The position numbers were made by a program, and so were the translations under genes. DNA of 64,000 nt, from NCBI GenBank assembly GCA_046348995.1, contig JAXMDB010000004.1, positions 310,001 to 374,000 on the forward strand. The letters are read 5' to 3'. The notes under the pieces were generated by a model. It worked only from the letters and a program-made list of their open reading frames with translations. It was not told the DNA's origin and searched no databases. Source of the DNA: JANNSX01 sp046348995. Its GTDB lineage: Bacteria; Pseudomonadota; Alphaproteobacteria; Rhizobiales; Hyphomicrobiaceae. Below are positions 25,403 through 33,496 of this stretch, one piece after another (position 1 is the stretch's first letter; each line of letters opens with the position of its first letter).

Positions 25403-25571
25403 GTTCCTCAAAAGGAACGCTCTGCCGCAGACGGCCATCCGCGGCAGAGCCGCTGGTGATCGGATCGTGTCCGCCCTGAGCCGCTTCTGGCTGCTTCGTA
25501 GCTCGATCGCACCAGTGTCTTCATCTGGCCTGCATGGCTGCCCGAACTTTCAGGTTCGCTAACAAGGCAGG
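25403..25571 (+). ncRNA. Predicted bridge RNA of IS110 copy 1
   Basis: The same structure as described for copy 2: hairpins, a target-binding loop with left guide GTCCGCCCT (25469-25477) and right guide TCGTAG (25496-25501), closed by GATCG/CGATC, then a donor-binding loop. The left donor guide here reads ATGGCTGC (25534-25541), one change from the element's right end ATGGTTGC; the right donor guide TAACAAG (25560-25566) is intact. Limits are approximate. Confidence 0.7.
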
Positions 25572-25581
25572 GACGACGAAG

Positions 25582-26535
25582 ATGCGCCAATCTACCACCA
25601 CCGCCACATCGATACAGGCAAACATTCCCTCGATGTCGCCCTCGATACCTCCGACAAAACCCTCAAAGCCGACAACTCGCCCGAAGGCTGGCGCCAGATC
25701 GCCCGGCTTCCTCAAAGCCAACAACGTCCGCCGCGCCGCCACCGTGAAGCCTCCGGCGGCTACGAGCAAGGCGTCCTCGCCCATCTCAGGTGACCAAGGC
25801 CTCACCGTCCTCCATCTCCAGCCCATGCAGGTCAAGGCCTTCGCCCGCCAAGCACCCTCAAGCGGGCCAAGAACGATCGCCTCGACGCCCGCCTCATCGC
25901 CCAGTGCGCCGCCCGGCTGAAAGCCCGCAAAGCCCCTGGATAAACGCCTCGCAAAGCTCGCTTCCACCTCACCTACATCGAGCAGATCGAGGAGGACATC
26001 GTCCGCTTCCAGGGGCCGTCTCCTCGAGCACACGCGAGACTTCGAATCAAAGCGCGATATCCCGCAAGCAATATCGTTGCCTTCCGCGATCTCCTCAAAG
26101 CCGAGAAGAAGCAACTTGCCGCCGAGCTCAAAGCGAGCCCCGACCTGGCGCGCCGCCTCGACCTCGTCCGCTCGATCCCCGGCATCGGCGAGCGGACCGC
26201 CCTCGCCCTCGTCATCCGCATGCCCGAGCTCGGCGAGATCTCGCGCGAGGCGGCAGCGCTGGCCGCCTCGCCCTTCGACGACGACAGTGGCAGCTAATAA
26301 CGGCCATCGCCACATCGCCGGTGGACGCGCGCGCCTGCGCCGCTCCCTCTACGCCGCAGCCTTCCCCGCCGCATTCCACTGGAACACGGCCCTCATCGAC
26401 CTCTACGCCCGCCTCACCGCCCGCGGCCGAACCCACAAATCCGCCCTCGTCGCCTGCGCCAGAAAGCTCCTCGTCTACGCAAACACAGTCGTCCAGCGCG
26501 GCACACCCTGGCAGACAAAAACAGCATCAACATAA
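25582..26535 (+). pseudogene. IS110-family transposase, frameshifted (copy 1)
   Basis: It starts at ATG 25582 (MRQSTTT) and should end at TAA 26535. The DEDD RuvC-like domain begins, but several indels relative to the sister copies (for example CCCGGCTTCC for CCCGCTTCC near 25710, and changes near 25744, 25793 and 25848) destroy the frame. The C-terminal Transposase_20 part (KAEKKQLAAELKASPDL, SIPGIGERTALALVIRMPELGEISRE) is readable from 26077 in another frame. No functional protein is expected unless the indels are sequencing errors. Confidence 0.85.
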
Positions 26536-26557
26536 TGGTTGCTACCGAATGGTTCAT

Positions 26558-26584
26558 GGGGTCAGACCCTGCGGGTCTGACCCC
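26558..26584. repeat. 12-bp perfect palindrome near the 3' end of the monooxygenase gene
   Basis: GGGGTCAGACCC pairs with GGGTCTGACCCC around a 3-base loop. A further half copy (AGGGTCTGACCCCAGG) follows at about 26606. It sits between the IS right end and the convergent LLM gene. A bidirectional terminator role is possible, but no T-tract is present. Confidence 0.55.
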
Positions 26585-26661
26585 AGTTCGAGATCTCGGC
26601 ATCAGGGTCTGACCCCAGGCGCGGTCCCAAGAGAGCCGTCAGCTCGCGCAACGTATGCCGC

Positions 26662-27957
26662 TCACCCTGCCAAATTCTCGCGGAGCGTTCGGCCCGTGTA
26701 CGCCGTGCGGAACAGGCCGCGCCGCTGCAGCTCGGGGACGAGCGCGCGGCAGATGCTTTCGTGCGTGCCGGGCGCCCAGAGCGGCGAGAACACGAAGCCG
26801 TCGCAGGCGCCGGACGTGAACTGATCCTCGAGGATGTCCGCCACCGTCTTCGCCGAGCCGACGATCTGGCCGGCGCGCACCTTGGCGGCGGCATCCCGCA
26901 TCGTCGTGCCCTGATCGCGGGCGAGTTGCGCCAAGAGATCGGCGGAGCCCTGCATGCCCTGCGTGCCGCGCTTGTCGAGATCGACCTCTTTCATCTTCGT
27001 CAGATCGACGCCGACCGAGCTCGACACCGAGGCGACGTTGAGCTCGGTCTTGGCGAGACTGTTGAGATAGTCCGCTCTCTCGCGCGCGATCGCATCCGTT
27101 TCGCCGAGGATGACGCGCGTCTCGACGAGCACCTTGCAGGCCGAAGGCCGCCGGCCGCGGCTCGCCATGCGCCCGCGCAAGTCCTCCGAGAAGGCCAGCA
27201 TGTCGGCCTTCGTCGCCTGGGTCACGAACACGAGCTCGGCCCAGCGCGCGGCGAAATCGCGGCCACGATCCGACGAGCCCGCCTGCATCAGCACGGGGTG
27301 CCCCTGCGGGCTCCGCGGGATCGAGAGCGGCCCCCGGGTCTTCACCCATTTGCCCTCGTAATCGGCGTAGTGAACCTTGGCCGGATCGGACATAATGCCC
27401 TTGGCCTTGTCGATCACGAACGCGCCCTCGTCCCAGCTCTGCCAGAGCTTCAAGCACGCCTCGACGACCTCGTCGGCGTAGTCGTAGCGGCTCTCGCGCG
27501 GCGGCAGCTGAGTGCCGAAATTGCGCGCTTCGAGATCGGTCGCCGAGGTGACGATGTTCCACGCGACGCGGCCCTTCGAGAGCACGTCGAGCGAGCCCAG
27601 CGAGCGGGCGATCAGATAGGCCGGGATGAACGTCGTGGACAGCGTGGCTCCCAGTCCCAAATGCCGCGTGGCATTCGCCATGATCGGCAGCACGGTCATG
27701 GGATCGAGATAGCTGATCTGGCCGCCGTCGCGCACATAGGTCTCGAACGAGCCGCCGTGGATATCGTAGAGGCCGAGCAGGTCGGCGAAGAAGCAGCCAT
27801 CGAAGCAGGCGGCTTCGAGCTCGCGTGCAATCTGCTCGTAGCGCGAGGGTTCCAGAATGTCGTCGAGCCGCGCTTCCGGATGCCGCCAGCCGCCGGCGTG
27901 CAGCGCCGTCGGGCCGGTTTTGAGATAGGCGACGAGATGCATCTGGCGTCGGGACAT
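26662..27957 (-). CDS. Flavin-dependent monooxygenase, NtaA/SnaA/DszA type
   Basis: A 431-residue LLM-class (bacterial luciferase-like) monooxygenase that would use FMNH2 from a separate reductase. The NtaA-group pattern is clear: the N-terminal Tyr/His region (LHAGGWRHPEA), FFADLLGLYDI, YLDPMTVLPIMANATRHLGLGATLSTTF, GRVAWNIVTSATDLEARNFG, GHPVLMQAGSSDRGRDFAARWAE and the C-terminal LRENL. Substrates in this group include nitrilotriacetate, sulfones and other xenobiotics. No flavin reductase gene is adjacent. It is divergent to HutD/Ves. Confidence 0.92.
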   Translation of the reverse strand: MSRRQMHLVAYLKTGPTALHAGGWRHPEARLDDILEPSRYEQIARELEAACFDGCFFADLLGLYDIHGGSFETYVRDGGQISYLDPMTVLPIMANATRHLGLGATLSTTFIPAYLIARSLGSLDVLSKGRVAWNIVTSATDLEARNFGTQLPPRESRYDYADEVVEACLKLWQSWDEGAFVIDKAKGIMSDPAKVHYADYEGKWVKTRGPLSIPRSPQGHPVLMQAGSSDRGRDFAARWAELVFVTQATKADMLAFSEDLRGRMASRGRRPSACKVLVETRVILGETDAIARERADYLNSLAKTELNVASVSSSVGVDLTKMKEVDLDKRGTQGMQGSADLLAQLARDQGTTMRDAAAKVRAGQIVGSAKTVADILEDQFTSGACDGFVFSPLWAPGTHESICRALVPELQRRGLFRTAYTGRTLRENLAG

Positions 27958-28119
27958 TGGGACGGCCTTCGGTCGCGATACGCGCTGATCCTAAGCATAC
28001 GGCGAATACCGGAGGTTTGGTATCCGGCCGAGGCGCGGCTGCTCGGCTCATGCCGCCTTGACGAGGGTCGATTTGGGCCATGATGCTCCGGTGTCTCGCC
28101 TCGTTCCACGGGAGCCTGC

Positions 28120-28680
28120 ATGTCGATCCGGCATTTTCCAAGTCAGGGCTATGTCCGCATGTCGTGGAAGAACGGTCGCGGGTCCACGGACGAAATCTGC
28201 CTAATGCCGCCCGGCGCCTCGCGTGACGCCTTCGACCTGCGCATCAGCCGCGCCTCGATTCCCGAGCCGGGGCCGTTCTCGGCCTTTCCGGGCGTCGAGC
28301 GCACCATCACGGTCATCGACGGAGCCGGGCTCAAGCTCGACTTCGGCGACCAGGTGGCGACGCTCACGGCCCGCCAGCCGTACACGTTCGATTCAGGCCT
28401 CGCGCCGCTCGGCATCCCGAAAGGCGGCCCCGTCCGCGTCGTCAACGTCATGGCGGCGCGTGCCGTCTGGCGCATCGCGCCTGCGGCCGTCGTGACGGAG
28501 ACCGCGAGCCTCGACGCTGTCCTATCCGTCGTGTTTGCGATCGATGGCAACTGGCTTCTGGACGATGGCCCAAACCGGACAACACTCGTGCGAGGCGACA
28601 CGGCTCTGAGTGAAGGGCCTGGGAGCCTCGCGCCTCAGAGCGCCGGTGCGGTGCTCGTCGTGCCTCTCATCCCTGCGTGA
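28120..28680 (+). CDS. HutD/Ves family protein
   Basis: A 186-residue cupin-like protein of the HutD/Ves family (RMSWKNGRGSTDEICLMPPG, FDLRISRASIPEPGPFSAFPGVERTITVIDGAG, YTFDSGLAPLG). HutD is linked to histidine utilisation and Ves to cold-induced stress, but the biochemical role is not established. No hut genes are nearby. Its last 14 bases overlap the 3' end of recO, which converges on it. Confidence 0.88.
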   Translation: MSIRHFPSQGYVRMSWKNGRGSTDEICLMPPGASRDAFDLRISRASIPEPGPFSAFPGVERTITVIDGAGLKLDFGDQVATLTARQPYTFDSGLAPLGIPKGGPVRVVNVMAARAVWRIAPAAVVTETASLDAVLSVVFAIDGNWLLDDGPNRTTLVRGDTALSEGPGSLAPQSAGAVLVVPLIPA

Positions 28681-29410
28681 GGCTCGACGCCTGCTTGGCC
28701 AGCGCCGCGACGAGACGCTCGCGCGCGTCCGGCAGCCGCTCGTGACGCGCCTCGGCGACGCGGGTCTCGAGGAAGGTGCCGGTGAGCGCGAGGGCGGCGG
28801 CGAGATCGCCGGGCCTCAGCGTCGTGTCGCCGGTGCCGCGCAGGAAAGGCGGCAAGCGCAGCAGCTTGTCGTGATAGGGCGCGCCCGCTTCCGCCGACAC
28901 GGCCCGGCCGCTGCGCGGCGAGACATAGACGAGGTTCTCGGTCGTCCCGGTCTGCGCGCACTTGGTGAGATCGAGCGCAAATCCGAGCTCAGCGAGCAAC
29001 GCCAGCTCCCAGCGCGCGTAGACGGCCGGCCACACCTCGTCCTCGTCGAGATAGGTGAGCACGAACAGAGTCACCTCGTAGAGCCCAGGATGGGGATCGC
29101 GCTCCGGCAGCAGCCGCAGCATGGCGGCGAGACTCGACAGCCCCATGAGCGCCAGCGGCCGGTCGAGCACGCCCGCGGCATGGCTCTTGGCGGGCTCGAC
29201 GTTGAGTTGCCCCAGCTGCTCGGCAAGCCGCGCCTTCCAGGTCGCCTCGACCTCGTTGCCGGGCTGCAGCACCGGCCGCATCTTGCGCGACCGCCCGCCC
29301 TGGACGAGTCCCAGATGCCGGCCGTGCCCGCGCGTGAACAGCTCGACGATGGCGCTCGTCTCGCCATGCGGCCGCGCCGACAGGATGATGGCCTCGTCGC
29401 TCCAGTGCAT
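28667..29410 (-). CDS. recO: DNA repair protein RecO
   Basis: A 247-residue recombination mediator that loads RecA with RecR and RecF. It has an N-terminal OB fold (DEAIILSARPHGETSAIVELFTRGHGRHLGLVQGG) followed by the helical RecO_C domain (LALMGLSSLAAMLRLLPERDPHPGLYE, WELALLAELGFALDLTKCAQTG). The two remaining zinc-site cysteines typical of many RecO proteins are not obvious. The start ATG at 29410 is unambiguous. It lies about 180 bases from the next gene on the same strand and is convergent with HutD/Ves. Confidence 0.93.
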   Translation of the reverse strand: MHWSDEAIILSARPHGETSAIVELFTRGHGRHLGLVQGGRSRKMRPVLQPGNEVEATWKARLAEQLGQLNVEPAKSHAAGVLDRPLALMGLSSLAAMLRLLPERDPHPGLYEVTLFVLTYLDEDEVWPAVYARWELALLAELGFALDLTKCAQTGTTENLVYVSPRSGRAVSAEAGAPYHDKLLRLPPFLRGTGDTTLRPGDLAAALALTGTFLETRVAEARHERLPDARERLVAALAKQASSLTQG

Positions 29411-29454
29411 CAGTGAGACTTAGGCCTTCGAGATCGCGACGCCAAGCGGGGCGA

Positions 29455-29580
29455 CGGGCGAGCGCCGCTCTCCCCTACAATGGCGCCGATGGCGTAGGGG
29501 CGACCGGCGGTCGCCCGGCCAACCGCCGGCGCGTTGGTCGTGGTGACGCGGGCGAGCGCCGCTCGCCCCTACAATCGAGA
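29455..29580. repeat. Palindromic repeat (GGGGCGACCGG type) with flanking direct repeats
   Basis: Two direct repeats of GGGCGAGCGCCGCTC-CCCCTACAAT (about 29457 and 29549) flank a central palindrome GGGCGACCGGCGGTCGCCC near 29498. The same motif forms a larger inverted repeat at 49121-49188. It fills the space between recO and the MFS gene. Confidence 0.65.
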
Positions 29581-29590
29581 TGCACCGCTC

Positions 29591-30790
29591 CTACCTCTTC
29601 AACCGCGGCAGGATGATCACCAGCAGCGCCGCGAGGCCGACCGTCGGGAACAGGGCATAGTTGATGCCGTTCCAGCCGACGTGATTGAACAAGAGCCCCG
29701 AAAGGAACGAGCAGGTGGCGACGAACGAGAAGATGCTGAGCTCATTGGCGGCCTGCACCTTGCCGCGCTCCTCCGGCGTATGGCTGTCGGCGACGATGGA
29801 GGTCGCCGCCACATAGGACAAGTTCCAGCCGGCGCCGAGCGCCACCATCGCGAATGTGAACTGCATGAGCGAGACGCCCGACAGCGCGATGACGCCGCAC
29901 AGCACGAGGATCGCGAGGCCGATAAGCGCGATGCGCTCGCGGCCGAAGCGGGCAATCAGGTGGCCCGCGAAAAAGCTCGGCAGGTACATGGCGACGACGT
30001 GCCAGCGGATGGCGCCCGCCGCGTCGAGATTGGTGAAGCCGCAGGCGACCATGGCGAGCGGGGTCGAGGTCATGACGAGGTTCATCATGCCGTAGCTGAC
30101 GGCGCCGGCGCAGAGCGCGGCGAGGAAGCGCGGCTGCCCCATGATCTGAAACAGCGGCCGGCCGGCGCGAATGCCGAGCGGATTGTGCGGAGGACGCGGA
30201 ATGCGCAGTTGCGTCAACGCGAGAAAGCCTGTGAGCGCCGCACCGGAGGCGGCGAGGAAGCAGGCCGCGCTCAAGGGATAAATGTCGTTGGTGAAGCGCA
30301 CGACCTCGGGCGTCAGCAAGGCGCCGACGAGGCCGCCGCCCAGGGCGTACGAGATCGCCTTCGGGCGGAAGTTGAGGCTGGCCGTGTCGGCGGCGGCGAA
30401 GCGGTAGTAGCCGGCGGTCGCCTGATAATACCCGAGGAAATGGGTCGCGAGACAAAACAGCCAGAAATTGCCATCCGTTATCGCCTTGAAGGCGACGAGG
30501 CCGCCGATCGCCCCCGCCGTCGTGCCGATCAGGAAGCCGATCCGCCGGCCGAAGCGCTGCATGAACAGCGACGCCGGGATGACCGCCACCGTCGTGCCGA
30601 TCATCATCGTCGTGATCGGCAACGTCGACAGCGACTTGTCGGTCGCGAGCGTATGGCCGACCACGCCGCCGAGCGTGATGACGAGCGACACGGCGATGCC
30701 GTAGCAGGCCTGCGCCACGAGCAGGATCATCGCATTGCGCCGCGCCAGGCGGTCGTCGACGAGGGGCGCCGCCAAGGTCGCTGTGCTCAT
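29591..30790 (-). CDS. MFS transporter
   Basis: A 399-residue inner-membrane protein with twelve hydrophobic segments. The helix 2-3 loop reads MQRFGRRIGFLIG, and the second half has a matching loop (ARFGRERIALIG). The start ATG at 30790 overlaps the TGA of nusB, so it belongs to the rib operon and is translated after nusB. In many Alphaproteobacteria the position after nusB is held by thiL; here it is an MFS protein. The substrate is unknown. Confidence 0.88.
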   Translation of the reverse strand: MSTATLAAPLVDDRLARRNAMILLVAQACYGIAVSLVITLGGVVGHTLATDKSLSTLPITTMMIGTTVAVIPASLFMQRFGRRIGFLIGTTAGAIGGLVAFKAITDGNFWLFCLATHFLGYYQATAGYYRFAAADTASLNFRPKAISYALGGGLVGALLTPEVVRFTNDIYPLSAACFLAASGAALTGFLALTQLRIPRPPHNPLGIRAGRPLFQIMGQPRFLAALCAGAVSYGMMNLVMTSTPLAMVACGFTNLDAAGAIRWHVVAMYLPSFFAGHLIARFGRERIALIGLAILVLCGVIALSGVSLMQFTFAMVALGAGWNLSYVAATSIVADSHTPEERGKVQAANELSIFSFVATCSFLSGLLFNHVGWNGINYALFPTVGLAALLVIILPRLKR

Positions 30791-31290
30791 GACGCGTCCG
30801 GCTCGCCCTTGAGTCCCAGCTCGGCGGCGCGCAGCTTGTGCGCGAGCTTGTCGAGCACGCCGTTCACGACTTTGGGCTCTTCCCCTGAGAAGAAATCGTG
30901 CGCGAGGTCGACATAGGCGGAGATCACGGCCTTCACCGGCACGTCCTCGCGGGCCATGAGCTCGTAGGTGCCGCTGCGCAGGATCGCGCGCAGGATGCTG
31001 TCGAGGCGCTGCAGACGCCAACCGGTCGCGAGTTGCTTGTCGATCATGGGATCGATCTCGCGCTGGCGGGCGACCGCGCCCTTGATCAGATCCTCGAAGA
31101 AGGCCTGCTCGACCTCGCCGTGTCCGATCTCGTCGCTCGCTTCCGCGAAGCGGTGCAGCTCGAACTGCGCGACGACCTCGTTCAAGTCGGTCTTGACGAG
31201 ATCCATCTGATAAAGCGCCTGCACGGCGGCGAGCCGCGCGCCGTTGCGGGCTTTCGTCCGCGCATGTTTGGGTTGCCCCGCCTCGGCCAT
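30787..31290 (-). CDS. nusB: Transcription antitermination factor NusB
   Basis: A 167-residue helical RNA-binding protein that binds boxA with NusE (S10) during rRNA antitermination. Typical blocks are ARLAAVQALYQMDL, LDSILRAILRSGTYELM and PVKAVISAYVDLAHDFFSGEEPKVVNGVLDKLA. The ATG at 31290 starts 3 bases after the ribH stop; an upstream GTG would overlap ribH. The ribH-nusB order is conserved in bacteria. Confidence 0.95.
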   Translation of the reverse strand: MAEAGQPKHARTKARNGARLAAVQALYQMDLVKTDLNEVVAQFELHRFAEASDEIGHGEVEQAFFEDLIKGAVARQREIDPMIDKQLATGWRLQRLDSILRAILRSGTYELMAREDVPVKAVISAYVDLAHDFFSGEEPKVVNGVLDKLAHKLRAAELGLKGEPDAS

Positions 31291-31292
31291 GG

Positions 31293-31787
31293 CTAGGCTA
31301 CTCCCGCGAGTGCGCGCTTCAGCGCGACCAAGGACAGACACGCGCGCACGGCGTCGCCGCCCTTGCCGGCGCTGCCGCCTTTCGCGCGCACCAGCGCCTG
31401 CGCCTCGGTGTCGACGGTGAGGATCGCGTTGCCGACCGGAATGCCGCGCGCGATAGCCGTCTCCATCAGCCAGTGGTTGGCGTTATTGCAGACGATATCG
31501 TAATGGCTCGTCTCGCCGCGGATGACGCAGCCGAGCACGATGGCGCCGTCGAAATGGCCGGCGCCGGTGCCTTCGAACCGGCCAGCGACGGCATAGGCCT
31601 GGAACGCCTGCGGGATCTCGAGCGCGCCCGGCACCTCGATACGCTCATGCGTGGCGCCGGCCTCGACGAGCGCGGCCACGGCGCCGTCGAGCAACGCCTC
31701 GCCGACCGCATCGTAGTAGCGCGACTCGATGACGAGCACATGCGCCTTGATCGGTGTGACCTTGTCCGCTCCCGTCTTGACGCGCAT
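31293..31787 (-). CDS. ribH: 6,7-dimethyl-8-ribityllumazine synthase
   Basis: A 164-residue lumazine synthase that condenses 5-amino-6-ribitylaminouracil with dihydroxybutanone phosphate. Substrate-site blocks are VIESRYYDAVGEALLDGA, VPGALEIPQAFQ, VLGCVIRGETSHYDIVCN and GIPVGNAILTVDTEAQA. The ATG at 31787 overlaps the TGA of ribE by one base. It acts just before riboflavin synthase, whose gene lies upstream in the same operon. Confidence 0.96.
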   Translation of the reverse strand: MRVKTGADKVTPIKAHVLVIESRYYDAVGEALLDGAVAALVEAGATHERIEVPGALEIPQAFQAYAVAGRFEGTGAGHFDGAIVLGCVIRGETSHYDIVCNNANHWLMETAIARGIPVGNAILTVDTEAQALVRAKGGSAGKGGDAVRACLSLVALKRALAGVA

Positions 31788-32386
31788 CAGCTCAGTCCCT
31801 CCGCTTGGGCGAGCCTTGCCACATAGCGGGCGAGCAGGTCCACCTCGATATTGACGCGATCGCCTGTCTGACGCCCGCCCCAGGTCGTCACTTGCAGCGT
31901 ATGCGGGATGAGGTTGATGCCGAAGGTCAGCCCCTCGACCGCGTTGACGGTGAGCGACGTTCCGTCCAGCGCAACCGAGCCTTTCTCGGCGACGAATTTG
32001 GCGATCGCCTTCGGCGCCTCGATCACGAAGCGCTCGGAATTGCCGTCCGTCGTGCGCGAGACGATCCGCGCCAGGCCGTCGACATGACCGGTGACGATGT
32101 GGCCGCCGAGCTCGGCGCCGAGACCGAGCGAGCGCTCGAGATTGACGCGGCGGCCGGGCGTCCAGTCCCCGAGCGTCGTGCGCGACAGCGTCTCGTTCGA
32201 GACATCGACGGCGAAGTGCGTTTGTCCACACTCGGTGCCGATCGTCACCGCCGTCAGGCAGCAACCGTCGCAGGCGATCGAGGCACCGATGGCGATGCCG
32301 TCCGCCGGGTAGGCGCAGGCGATGACGAAGCGGCCGCCGTCGCGCGAGACGACCCGTCCGACGTCCGTGATGATGCCCGTGAACAC
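31787..32386 (-). CDS. ribE: Riboflavin synthase, alpha chain
   Basis: A 199-residue enzyme that converts two lumazines to riboflavin. The internal duplication is visible: MFTGIITDVGRV with SIACDGCCLTAV and FAVDVSNETLSRTTLGD, then GGHIVTGHVDG with SVALDGTSLTVN and FGINLIPHTLQVT. Length is normal. It starts 12 bases after ribD ends. No FMN riboswitch is visible in this operon. Confidence 0.96.
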   Translation of the reverse strand: MFTGIITDVGRVVSRDGGRFVIACAYPADGIAIGASIACDGCCLTAVTIGTECGQTHFAVDVSNETLSRTTLGDWTPGRRVNLERSLGLGAELGGHIVTGHVDGLARIVSRTTDGNSERFVIEAPKAIAKFVAEKGSVALDGTSLTVNAVEGLTFGINLIPHTLQVTTWGGRQTGDRVNIEVDLLARYVARLAQAEGLS

Positions 32387-32398
32387 GCCTTCAACTCC

Positions 32399-33496
32399 TC
32401 AACCCGGTCGCGAGCGAAACACGCCCATCCGGTCGCTACCGATGCCCTGGTCGCTCACCAGCGCGAAATCTGCCCTGGCCCCATACGCGGCCGTCAGTCC
32501 GGCCTGCAGCGGCGCCGAACCCTGCCGGAAGACGACGATCTCGTCGGCGAGGCCCGCCTCGAGGACGCTTCGCCAGACGGTCGGGCCCCCCTCGACGAGC
32601 AATCGGGTGATGCCTTCGCTGGCGAGAAACGCCAAGACGCTTCGTAAATCAAGGTGACCGGTCGACTTCGGCACCGCCACCAACCGCGCACCAGCCTTGC
32701 GCAAGGCCTCGGCGCGGGCCGAAGGGGCTGTTTCGCAAAAGAAAATCGTGACGGGATGCCGCGCCGTATCCTTAAGCAGGCGCGCCTTCGGCGGCATCGT
32801 AAGCTGCGCATCGAGGACCAGCCGGAGCGGCGTGCGGCCGGTCATGCCGGGCAGGCGGCAGGTCAACTCGGGGTCATCGTCCCGGACGGTGCCGGCCCCG
32901 ACGAGGATCGCGTCCGCCTCGGCGCGCAAGAGGCGCCCGGCGGCGCGGGCTTCCGGACCCGTGACCCAGATGGGTTGCCCCTGCGCCCCCCGTGCGATCT
33001 TGCCCGCGGCATCGAGCGCCATCTTGAGCTGGACGAACGGGCGCTTGGCCGTTTGCCTCAGGATATGCCCGAGCGTCACCTGCCGCGCCTCGGCTTGCAG
33101 GATATCCTCGACAACCGTGATACCCGCCGCGCGCAGCCGCGCGATGCCCTGCCCCGCCGTCCGAGGGTCGGGATCGCCCGTGCCGACGACCACGCGCGCA
33201 ATGCCCGCCGCGATCACCGCATCCGCGCAGGGCGGCGTCTTGCCGTGGTGCGCGCAAGGCTCGAGCGTCACGTAGAGCGTCGCGCCACGCGCGGCCGCGC
33301 CGGCTTGTGCGATCGCTTGGGTCTCGGCATGCGGACGGCCACCCGGTGCCGTTGAGGCGCGCGCAAGGACGATCGCGCCCTCCGCATCCGGCTTGACGAG
33401 CACGGCGCCGACGGACGGGTTGGGCGCCGTCGTCCCGAGCCCGCGCTCCGCCATTTGGATGGCGAGCGCCATGAAGCGCTCGTCCTCAGTCGGCAT
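32399..33496 (-). CDS. ribD: Bifunctional riboflavin deaminase/reductase
   Basis: A 365-residue two-domain enzyme for two consecutive steps of riboflavin synthesis. The N-terminal CMP/dCMP-deaminase-like domain has the zinc motifs PHAETQAIAQAG (HAE) and TLEPCAHHGKTPPCADAV (PCxxxxxxPPC). The C-terminal dihydrofolate-reductase-like domain begins about residue 150 (PFVQLKMALDAAGKIA) and includes VGAGTVRDDDPELTCR and LLVEGGPTVWRSVLEAGLADE. The ATG at 33496 overlaps nrdR by 11 bases; an ATG at 33526 is possible and would add ten residues. Confidence 0.94.
   Translation of the reverse strand: MPTEDERFMALAIQMAERGLGTTAPNPSVGAVLVKPDAEGAIVLARASTAPGGRPHAETQAIAQAGAAARGATLYVTLEPCAHHGKTPPCADAVIAAGIARVVVGTGDPDPRTAGQGIARLRAAGITVVEDILQAEARQVTLGHILRQTAKRPFVQLKMALDAAGKIARGAQGQPIWVTGPEARAAGRLLRAEADAILVGAGTVRDDDPELTCRLPGMTGRTPLRLVLDAQLTMPPKARLLKDTARHPVTIFFCETAPSARAEALRKAGARLVAVPKSTGHLDLRSVLAFLASEGITRLLVEGGPTVWRSVLEAGLADEIVVFRQGSAPLQAGLTAAYGARADFALVSDQGIGSDRMGVFRSRPG

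Larger units (their letters stand above)
25373..26543 (+). mobile_element. IS110-family element, copy 1 (degenerate)
   Basis: Bounded by the CT core dinucleotide at both ends: left flank GTCCGCC-CT (25364-25372), right end GGTTG-CT (26537-26543) followed by AC. It shares its whole length with the copies at 36064 and 44794. A non-coding left end of about 200 bases precedes the transposase. There are no terminal inverted repeats, as expected for IS110. This copy has the most indels and substitutions. Confidence 0.9.

Noticed and set aside
26558..26584. Rho-independent terminator for the monooxygenase gene
   Set aside because: The 12-bp stem is strong but lacks a T-tract on either strand, so it is kept as a repeat only.
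29534..30916. Plus-strand open frame of 460 codons opposite the MFS gene
   Set aside because: Highly charged low-complexity translation typical of an antisense shadow; the minus strand has 12 clear membrane helices.
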